In this document: in pieces, positions 56,771 through 64,000 of the stretch
Layout: the number at the start of each line of letters is the position of its first letter
Numbering within the stretch: the first letter of the stretch is position 1
Assembly (NCBI RefSeq): GCF_001886265.1
Contig: NZ_JXLE01000011.1
Span: 1 to 64,000 of the forward strand
Length of the DNA: 64,000 bases
Source of the DNA: Enterococcus thailandicus
Lineage (GTDB): Bacteria > Bacillota > Bacilli > Lactobacillales > Enterococcaceae
Reading direction: 5' to 3'
Program-made: the position numbers and the translations under genes
Notes under the pieces: generated by a model
Seen by the model: only the letters and a program-made list of their open reading frames with translations
Told to the model about the DNA's origin: nothing
Database searches by the model: none

Positions 56771-57035
56771 CATGCTCCTCCTTACTTGATTTCTCAACTA
56801 TTTTATTTTACAACAATTGTAAGAAAAAAGCTTGTTTCTTTTATTTTAAAATTCCATTACAAAGTCACGTTTTCATTGAAAATAATCGTAGCTTTCAAAT
56901 TGCTTTAAATTTGATATCAGTTATTTTTTAGAAAAGATAAATGAACTCTTTTGTTTTTGTAAAGGATAGGCGCAATTAGTTCAGACAAGAAATTTTTTTC
57001 AGAGACTGCTATACTTGGAGAAAAAGGAGAGAACG

Positions 57036-58748
57036 ATGGATATCCAACCAATTTATTGGTCAGAAAGGCAGCGTCTACACAATGAGAGTCGAAAAATGGA
57101 ACAACCATTTCCGTTTTTCAATGAACAACAAAAAAGTCGTGATTCTTTTTGGCAAACGGCAAAAAAGAAAAATGCATGGCGAGTCAAAGCTGGTAAACTA
57201 GTGCTCTACTTTGAGAAGAAAACAGGAGAAGCAAGTGAGTCAGATCATTTGGTGATAACAAATGTGTTAGCCAACGAATCTTTCCGGCAATGGCGTCAAT
57301 TATTTACATTGCTGGAAAGTTGTGCGCGCTACTTTTTGAAATCGGCTTGTCAGTTTTCCTTTTCACAACCACTTTCTTCCCAAATGACCGAATTATTTAT
57401 TCAATTTGGGTACCAAACAGTTGATACCAGGACTACTCAGTGGGTGAAAAATGTTTCTGGAAAATCTGCTGTGGTTTTTGGCGGGGGCGGCGCACATGGG
57501 GCCTACCAAATTGGTGTGTGGAAGGCATTACAAGAAGCTGGCTTTTCGATTGAACTTATTACCGGCACGTCAGTTGGTGCAATCAATGGCGTCTTGATGT
57601 TGCAAGGTGATTTGGATCAAGCTGAATTTTTATGGACGAATTTATCCACCAATCAGATTTTGGCTGTACCAGAGAACGTGCCTTTAACTGATTTGCGTCA
57701 ACAGTTGTTGACTGATATTCGTCGAATGACCAAGACGGCTGTTTTAACTCGCGGTATTTCTTCACAGCCTTTAGAAGAACTGCTAAGAAAATCATTGGAT
57801 TTGAAAAGCATAGTTCAAAAAACGAAGCCACAACTATTTACAGTTACGACTAAAATTCCTGAAATGATTGAGAAAGTGGTGCCTATTCAAAAAATGCCAC
57901 CAGAGCAGATTCCGGAGTGGATTGTTGCTTCCGCTTCTTTTTATCCAGCGATGGCCTATAAAAAAATTGACAAAGATCGCTATATTGATGGCGGATATAA
58001 AAATAATCTGCCAGTGGATGTTGCGATTGGACAAGGAGCAACTGAAGCTTTTGTGGTAGATGTTCAAGGGCCAGGAATTACCAAAAGAGTCAAAAAACCA
58101 TTAGGATTTGTTGAATGGCGTTGTCGCTCACTTTGGACGCTAGGTACATTTTTGATTTTTGATGGACAGCGTAATTCAATGAATTTACAATTAGGTTATT
58201 TAGAAACAAAAAAACAGTTGCATCAATATGAAGGTCATTGGTATACCTTTGATTCGACCGTGTTGGCTGAAAAAATTTGGAAGAAATTTCTGCGCACGTT
58301 AGCCAAGGAAAAAAATTTAGAGCTTTCTTTTTTCTATGACGTAAAATTTTGGGAGAATTTGCGTAATGTATATAAAGACAGGGTCGTCATTGAAACTTGC
58401 GGATTAGCAATGCTAGAACTATTGGCAAAACAAATGTATTTACTGCCTAATAAAGTTTATCAAGTACCAGAAATGATAACGTTGATTCGTGAAAAAGAAC
58501 AACGTCCATTTACAGAAATTGTTACGAATGAAATTGGGTTACTAAGTATGGAAGAGTGGTGGTCTTCTTCAAGAGAACAACGTTTAGAACAAAAGTTGAC
58601 GGAACTAGCAAAAGAACTTTATGCTAGTACGAAAGAGAAGGTTCAAACGATGCTTAAGGAACAACCATTGAACACATTATTTGTTTTATATGCACATTAT
58701 CTTAAGGAGGAACAAGAATGGCACAAGAATTTTCCTATGAAATCATAG
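57036..58748 (+). CDS. patatin-like phospholipase family protein
   Basis: A 570-residue protein. A central patatin domain has the oxyanion loop GGGGAHG, nucleophile Ser179 in GTSVG and catalytic Asp318 in DGGYKNNLP. The N-terminal 140 residues and the C-terminal 190 residues are unrecognised. It probably hydrolyses acyl lipids in the cytoplasm or at the membrane. AAGGAGAG precedes ATG 57036. It overlaps the next gene by 31 bp. Confidence 0.85.
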   Translation: MDIQPIYWSERQRLHNESRKMEQPFPFFNEQQKSRDSFWQTAKKKNAWRVKAGKLVLYFEKKTGEASESDHLVITNVLANESFRQWRQLFTLLESCARYFLKSACQFSFSQPLSSQMTELFIQFGYQTVDTRTTQWVKNVSGKSAVVFGGGGAHGAYQIGVWKALQEAGFSIELITGTSVGAINGVLMLQGDLDQAEFLWTNLSTNQILAVPENVPLTDLRQQLLTDIRRMTKTAVLTRGISSQPLEELLRKSLDLKSIVQKTKPQLFTVTTKIPEMIEKVVPIQKMPPEQIPEWIVASASFYPAMAYKKIDKDRYIDGGYKNNLPVDVAIGQGATEAFVVDVQGPGITKRVKKPLGFVEWRCRSLWTLGTFLIFDGQRNSMNLQLGYLETKKQLHQYEGHWYTFDSTVLAEKIWKKFLRTLAKEKNLELSFFYDVKFWENLRNVYKDRVVIETCGLAMLELLAKQMYLLPNKVYQVPEMITLIREKEQRPFTEIVTNEIGLLSMEEWWSSSREQRLEQKLTELAKELYASTKEKVQTMLKEQPLNTLFVLYAHYLKEEQEWHKNFPMKS

Positions 58749-58936
58749 AAGAAATCGCAATTTTATCTGAAAACGCAAAGGGCTGGCGTAAAGAATTAAA
58801 CTTAGTTAGCTGGAATGGTCGCCCGCCGAAATTTGATTTGCGGGACTGGTCACCGGAACACGAAAAAATGGGGAAAGGATTGACATTGACGAACGAAGAG
58901 TTTGAAGCATTGCAAAAAGCGATAGAAAACATGTAA
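58718..58936 (+). CDS. YdbC-like PC4-family ssDNA-binding protein
   Basis: A 72-residue protein. The segment EIIEEIAILSENAKGWRKELNLVSWNGRPPKFDLRDWSPEHEKMGKG closely follows Lactococcus YdbC, whose structure is a PC4-like single-stranded DNA-binding dimer. It probably binds melted DNA in transcription or repair. AAGGAGG lies inside the end of the patatin gene. Confidence 0.88.
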   Translation: MAQEFSYEIIEEIAILSENAKGWRKELNLVSWNGRPPKFDLRDWSPEHEKMGKGLTLTNEEFEALQKAIENM

Positions 58937-58952
58937 GAAAGGACCCTGTCGA

Positions 58953-59843
58953 ATGAAAAGTATGACCGGTTTTGGCAAAGCAATCCGTGAAACACAAGAG
59001 TATCAACTGGATATTGAAATCAAAAGTGTGAATCAACGTTTTTTGGATATTCAATTACGTAGTCCGAAGCTTTTGAATTTTCTTGAAGGTACTATGCGTC
59101 AGTTGATTAAACAACAACTCACTCGCGGACGAGTTGAAGTTTTTGTGAATGTAACGCATATCGGGGAAAATACGAAACAAGTTGAAATTGACTGGTCGCT
59201 GATTGATTCGTTAGTGACGCAACTTTCGCAAGGAGTACATGATCGCTTCGGTGGTGAAGTCCAACTTTCGGTAGCGTCATTAATTGAACGTCTAGCGTTA
59301 CAGGAAAAGTTTGTTTCAGTCAGTGAATCAGAAAAAACAGATGAAGAGCAACTCAGTCTATTAGTTCAAGAAACGTTGTCTGAGGCCTTAGCAGCAATTG
59401 AACGTAGCCGTGAAGCAGAAGGTCAGGCTTTAGCTGCTGTATTGTTGCAAAACAAAGAAGAGTTTTCGCAAGTGTTAGACAACCTTGTAGCGTTTGTTGA
59501 AACATATGAACAAGAATTCCAAGTACGCTATCAAAAAAAATTGGAAGAATTTTTAGGCGACAAAGTTGATGAGCAACGATTGTTGACAGAGTTGGCCATT
59601 TTGTTAGAACGTGGAGATATTCACGAGGAACTAGATCGTTTGTTTATCCATCTCGTAAAGCTAAATGAATTAATTTTGATGTCTACACCAGTTGGTCGAG
59701 AACTTGATTTTCTAATTCAAGAAATGAATCGAGAAGTGAACACCATTGGATCCAAGTCAAGTGCAATTGAAATCAAAAACCAAGTAGTCCAATTAAAAAC
59801 GATTTGGGAAAAAATTCGTGAGCAAGTTCAAAATATTGAATAA
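58953..59843 (+). CDS. yicC: YicC/YloC-family endoribonuclease
   Basis: A 296-residue protein with the family start MKSMTGFGKA and the C-terminal signature GRELDFLIQEMNREVNTIGSKSSAIEIKNQVVQLKTIWEKIREQVQNIE. YicC of E. coli and YloC of Bacillus are endoribonucleases linked to small-RNA turnover. It lies upstream of gmk, the conserved yloC-gmk-rpoZ-priA order. Confidence 0.93.
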   Translation: MKSMTGFGKAIRETQEYQLDIEIKSVNQRFLDIQLRSPKLLNFLEGTMRQLIKQQLTRGRVEVFVNVTHIGENTKQVEIDWSLIDSLVTQLSQGVHDRFGGEVQLSVASLIERLALQEKFVSVSESEKTDEEQLSLLVQETLSEALAAIERSREAEGQALAAVLLQNKEEFSQVLDNLVAFVETYEQEFQVRYQKKLEEFLGDKVDEQRLLTELAILLERGDIHEELDRLFIHLVKLNELILMSTPVGRELDFLIQEMNREVNTIGSKSSAIEIKNQVVQLKTIWEKIREQVQNIE

Positions 59844-59875
59844 TTTTATAAAATAGAAACAGGAGGAAGTTTGTA

Positions 59876-60160
59876 ATGACCTATTATGATATTACTTTTC
59901 ATGAGTTAAGTGGAAAAAGTGTGGTTAAAAGAAATGTTCCATCAGATAAAGAAGGATTTGATGCCTGGCAAGACGCATGCGTAAAAATTTCGGATCAAGA
60001 ACTAAATATTTTGATCAATGATGGGACATATGTAACGCTTAATCGGAAATTTATTGTGCGTATGGATACACAAGAAGTTAGTGATCCAACAGAAAAAGTA
60101 CTTAGTCGAAAAGACGAAATCATTGGTGTCGTGAATACTTTGTCTAACATGGGATTTTAA
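59876..60160 (+). CDS. small hypothetical protein
   Basis: A 94-residue soluble protein that looks like a beta-rich domain (YYDITFHELSGKSVVKRNVPS, INDGTYVTLNRKFIVRMDTQEV). No family was recognised. It sits between yicC and gmk, where Bacillus has remA (ylzA), but the sequence does not look like RemA. AGGAGG precedes the ATG. Confidence 0.6.
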   Translation: MTYYDITFHELSGKSVVKRNVPSDKEGFDAWQDACVKISDQELNILINDGTYVTLNRKFIVRMDTQEVSDPTEKVLSRKDEIIGVVNTLSNMGF

Positions 60161-60204
60161 TTCTTTTGGCTAAAATCAAGTATGTTGAAACATCAACGAC
60201 TATC

Positions 60205-60242
60205 TAAAGCTGCACCAGAAATTTGGTTGCAGTTTTTTTGTT
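60205..60242 (+). terminator. terminator after the small hypothetical gene
   Basis: GCTGCACCA pairs with TGGTTGCAG (one wobble), followed by T7. Confidence 0.8.
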
Positions 60243-60382
60243 TTGTCGAGGAAATCAAGCTTTTCTTTTCTAGTTTCAAGCAAAGGTGGCTTTTTTAGGA
60301 AAATCTGTCTATAATAAAGAGAACCTTGAAAGTTGCAGAAAAAAAGTGCAAAATAAACGATAAGCAAGAAAAGACTAGTTGA

Positions 60383-61009
<627 letters not shown>

Positions 61010-61013
61010 TCTT

Positions 61014-61319
61014 ATGATGTTGAAACCTTCAATTGACTCATTGTTAGACCGAGTAAATTCAAAATACTCATTAGTAATTTTATCAAGTAAACGCGCCCAC
61101 GAATTAGATGCGGGAGCACAACCAACGTTGGATTCATTTGAGTCTGTAAAAAGTGTTGGTCAAGCACTTGAAGAAATTGATGCGGGAAATGTGATCAATG
61201 ATCCACATCCTGAATTGAAACGTGAACGTCTACGTATGGAAAATGAAGAACGCCAAGCACAAAAAGAACGTGAACAACAAGAATTAGAATCACGCATTCG
61301 CGAAGAACAAAAACTATAA
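61014..61319 (+). CDS. rpoZ: RNA polymerase omega subunit
   Basis: A 101-residue subunit. It starts [31 protein letters not shown], the family core that clamps the beta-prime C-terminus. The C-terminal 40 residues are a charged helix, longer than in Bacillus. GGAG lies at the end of gmk. Confidence 0.96.
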   Translation: MMLKPSIDSLLDRVNSKYSLVILSSKRAHELDAGAQPTLDSFESVKSVGQALEEIDAGNVINDPHPELKRERLRMENEERQAQKEREQQELESRIREEQKL

Positions 61320-61322
61320 TTT

Positions 61323-61357
61323 CAGGGGCTGTGACCAGGGTCACGGCTCTCTTTTTA
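61323..61357 (+). terminator. terminator after rpoZ
   Basis: AGGGGCTGTGACC pairs with GGTCACGGCTCT (wobbles), followed by T5. Confidence 0.8.
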
Positions 61358-61501
61358 ATTATTCAAATAAAAGAAGACGTGAGTTAGCTAGTTTATTTTT
61401 TTGTTACGAAATGGCAGAAATCAGGACAAGCTAAGGGTTTTCTAGTAAAATAAGCACGGATCTTTTTCACCAAAAAATGGTTATCAAAGGAGGGGAAAGT
61501 T

Positions 61502-63910
61502 GTGGAAGTAATTGCAGAAGTAATTGTAGACGTGCCGACGATGCAAACAGATCAACCTTTCACTTATCTTGTTCCCTTCACATTAGAAGCGGAGTTGCAA
61601 GTGGGCATGCGTGTGGAAGTTCCCTTTGGAAAAGGCGATCGACATGTTCAGGGATTTGTTGTTGGATTGAACGACGAAGCTGTTCAGACTGAAGTTCAAC
61701 TTAAATCAATTATTCGTGTGCTTGACTTAGCACCAGTTGTTAATCAAGAGCTTTTAGCGTTGGCTGATTATATGAAGACAATTACCTACGCATTTAAAAT
61801 CACTTGTCTTCAAACGATGTTGCCAAGTGTCATGAAAGCGGAGTATGACAAAATCATTTATCCGTTGAAACCTGCAGTTGAAACACAAGCATTTTTTCAA
61901 GAACGAGAAATGATTTCTTGGAAAGAGGCAGAGTCTTTAGGCATGGTTTCTCAGTTGATGCGTTGGCGAAAAAAGAAATTAGTTGATATTCGTTATGAAG
62001 TTCATACTAAAAACAAAGTGAAGACAATTCGAATGGTTCACTCACTTTTGAAAGAAGAACAGATTGAGGAAGAGTGGGGAAAGCTACGTCAAAATGCTAA
62101 AAAACAAAAAGAATTGTTGCTTTGCTTATCTGAAGTAGTTAAAGATGAGCCACTTGCGTACTTTAAAGATAAAGGAATCAGTAGCGTTGTGTTGAATCAA
62201 GGAAAAGAGAAGGGCTGGCTTCGTTTTGAAGAAGTCGAACGTTATCGTGATCCATATCAACACCGTTCATTTGAGCAAACCAGCGCGTTAGATTTGAACC
62301 AAGAACAACAATTTGCAGTCGATCAAATTACCACAGCATGTCAAACACAACAAGAACCGATTTTCTTATTAGAAGGCATTACCGGAAGTGGAAAAACAGA
62401 AGTCTACCTGCAAAGTATTGCCGAAGTTTTAGCTGCGAAAAAGACAGCAATCATGTTAGTCCCAGAAATTGCATTGACACCACAAATGGTTGAGCGATTC
62501 AAAGGACGTTTTGGTGAAGCCGTTGCGGTATTACATAGTGGATTATCGCAGGGAGAAAAATATGACGAGTGGCGTAAAATCGAACGAAACGAGGCACAAG
62601 TAGTTGTTGGTGCTCGCTCGGCGATTTTTGCACCGTTAGAAAATATTGGCTTGATTATTATTGATGAGGAACATGAATCAAGTTATAAACAAGATGAAAC
62701 ACCACGCTATCATGCGAGAGATTTAGCTATTTGGCGTGGGAAGTACCACCATTGTCCAGTCGTATTAGGAAGTGCGACACCTTCTCTTGAATCACGTGCG
62801 AGAGCACAAAAGGGAGTGTATCAACTTTTGACCTTGAACAAACGAGCAAAAAGTAGTGCACAGCTACCTGTGATTGACATTGTGGACATGCGAGAAGAGT
62901 TTCAAAAACATCAGGCATCTACTTTCTCTAGCCAATTACAAGAAAAAATTCAAGATCGTTTAGAAAAGAAGGAACAGACGGTTCTGTTATTAAATCGTCG
63001 TGGCTATTCTTCGTTTGTTATGTGTCGTGACTGTGGGTTTGTTTTACCTTGTCCAAACTGTGACATTTCCTTGACGTTACACATGGATAGTAAGTCAATG
63101 CGTTGCCATTACTGTGGACATGAAGAGCCAATCCCTCATCGTTGCCCAAATTGTGGTGGGAATAAAATTCGGTATTATGGTACAGGTACGCAAAAAGTGG
63201 AAGAAGAATTGCAAACTTTGTATCCGGAAGCGCGTATTTTACGAATGGATGTCGATACTACCCGAAAAAAAGGAGCACATGAACGTATCTTGCAAAAATT
63301 TGGTGCGAAGGAAGCAGATATTCTTTTAGGTACGCAGATGATTGCTAAAGGACTAGATTTTCCAGATGTAACGTTAGTAGGTGTTTTAAATGCAGACACG
63401 TCACTCAACTTACCAGATTTCCGATCAAGTGAGCATACTTTCCAACTGTTAACGCAAGTTTCAGGTCGAGCTGGCCGAGCTGAAAAAGCTGGAGAGGTAG
63501 TCATTCAAACATTTAACCCAGAACATTACGCAATTGAGTTAGTAAAAGAACAAAATTATGAACGCTTTTATCAAAAAGAAATGCAAGTTCGTCATCGCGG
63601 AGGCTACCCACCGTATTATTTTACGGTGAAAATTACCACGAGCCACCCAGAAGAACAAGTAGCTGCAAAAAAAATCTTCCAAATTGGGCAATTGCTCAAA
63701 CAGACGTTAAGTGACCAAAGTTTGATTTTAGGTCCAACACCAAGTATGATTTTGCGTGTGAAGAATCGTTATTACTATCAGCTGATTATTAAATACAAGC
63801 ACGAACCGCAACTAGCCAATGTGTTGGATGACATTTTAGATAAAAGCCAAAAAGAACAACGCCATGGACTATTCGTGGCAATTGATAATGAACCATTACA
63901 TTTTATTTGA
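61502..63910 (+). CDS. priA: primosomal protein N' (replication restart helicase PriA)
   Basis: An 802-residue 3'-5' helicase that reloads the replisome at stalled forks. The N-terminal DNA-binding domain is followed by Walker A GITGSGKTE, the DEEH box, and a zinc module with eight Cys (CRDCGFVLPCPNC and CHYCG...CPNC), then the C-terminal helicase motifs GTQMIAKGLDFPDVTLVGVLNAD and QVSGRAGRAEK. GTG 61502 has GGAGGGG upstream. Confidence 0.97.
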   Translation: MEVIAEVIVDVPTMQTDQPFTYLVPFTLEAELQVGMRVEVPFGKGDRHVQGFVVGLNDEAVQTEVQLKSIIRVLDLAPVVNQELLALADYMKTITYAFKITCLQTMLPSVMKAEYDKIIYPLKPAVETQAFFQEREMISWKEAESLGMVSQLMRWRKKKLVDIRYEVHTKNKVKTIRMVHSLLKEEQIEEEWGKLRQNAKKQKELLLCLSEVVKDEPLAYFKDKGISSVVLNQGKEKGWLRFEEVERYRDPYQHRSFEQTSALDLNQEQQFAVDQITTACQTQQEPIFLLEGITGSGKTEVYLQSIAEVLAAKKTAIMLVPEIALTPQMVERFKGRFGEAVAVLHSGLSQGEKYDEWRKIERNEAQVVVGARSAIFAPLENIGLIIIDEEHESSYKQDETPRYHARDLAIWRGKYHHCPVVLGSATPSLESRARAQKGVYQLLTLNKRAKSSAQLPVIDIVDMREEFQKHQASTFSSQLQEKIQDRLEKKEQTVLLLNRRGYSSFVMCRDCGFVLPCPNCDISLTLHMDSKSMRCHYCGHEEPIPHRCPNCGGNKIRYYGTGTQKVEEELQTLYPEARILRMDVDTTRKKGAHERILQKFGAKEADILLGTQMIAKGLDFPDVTLVGVLNADTSLNLPDFRSSEHTFQLLTQVSGRAGRAEKAGEVVIQTFNPEHYAIELVKEQNYERFYQKEMQVRHRGGYPPYYFTVKITTSHPEEQVAAKKIFQIGQLLKQTLSDQSLILGPTPSMILRVKNRYYYQLIIKYKHEPQLANVLDDILDKSQKEQRHGLFVAIDNEPLHFI

Positions 63911-63923
63911 GAAAGGATACTAT

Positions 63924-64000
63924 ATGCGCTACCCAATCTTGATTCACCCAAATGATAAATTAAAACGAACAGCTCAACCTATCGATGTCATCACAGATGA
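63924..64000 (+). CDS. def: start of peptide deformylase-like gene (cut by window end)
   Basis: Only 25 codons are visible: MRYPILIHPNDKLKRTAQPIDVITD, which resembles the N-terminus of peptide deformylases (P-x-L-x-x-P). Position after priA, where def and fmt usually follow, supports it. GAAAGGA precedes the ATG. The metal site lies outside the window. Confidence 0.75.
   Translation, partial: MRYPILIHPNDKLKRTAQPIDVITD

Overview
The window is 64 kb of low-GC Firmicute DNA, almost certainly Enterococcus and plausibly the E. faecium group. The evidence is the Lactobacillales core gene order (radA-yacL-gltX-cysE-cysS-mrnC-rlmB-yacP-sigma factor; ymfF-ymfH-ymfI-ymfM-pgsA-cinA-recA-rny; gmk-rpoZ-priA-def), an enterococcal circular-bacteriocin precursor and an FsrD/GBAP-like pheromone. 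The species is an inference.

Layout. Bases 1-11,500 are accessory. They hold the end of an unrecognised ORF, a cadCA efflux operon, a lone thioredoxin-type arsC, a 1.3-kb gene-free stretch with a candidate small RNA, then a five-gene circular bacteriocin operon (precursor matching enterocin NKR-5-3B as I remember it, plus EnkB1-B4-like proteins). Convergent to it lies a complete Fsr/Agr-type quorum-sensing locus: response regulator, AgrB/FsrB-type protease, a 52-residue pheromone precursor missed by ordinary ORF calling, and a GHKL sensor kinase. The promoters of the bacteriocin operon and of the pheromone operon share TAGG direct repeats exactly 21 bp apart, placed at the same distance from the -10 element. 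This suggests the bacteriocin is under pheromone control and is the most interesting feature here.

Bases 11,500-22,000 are a variable metabolic and regulatory zone: an Mga-like regulator, a P-type cation ATPase, ArsR plus a DJ-1/Hsp31-like protein, MarR plus nitroreductase, PadR facing an MFS exporter with a long operator, a decayed membrane-protein gene and small hypotheticals. MarR and PadR each have a clear palindromic operator at the promoter.

From 22,000 to the end is core chromosome: proline synthesis (proBA, later proC), dUTPase, radA, yacL, gltX, then a Cys-specific T-box leader before cysE-cysS and the rRNA/mRNA-processing genes, a sigma factor, veg, mscL, the ymf cluster, pgsA, cinA, recA with an SOS box, RNase Y, mprF, ispE, adcACB zinc uptake with a Zur-like box, purR, glmU, prs, a patatin-like lipase, yicC, gmk, rpoZ, priA and the first 77 bases of def. 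Genes are mostly AUG or GUG initiated with strong GGAGG sites, many overlap by ATGA, and most operons end in clear rho-independent hairpins.
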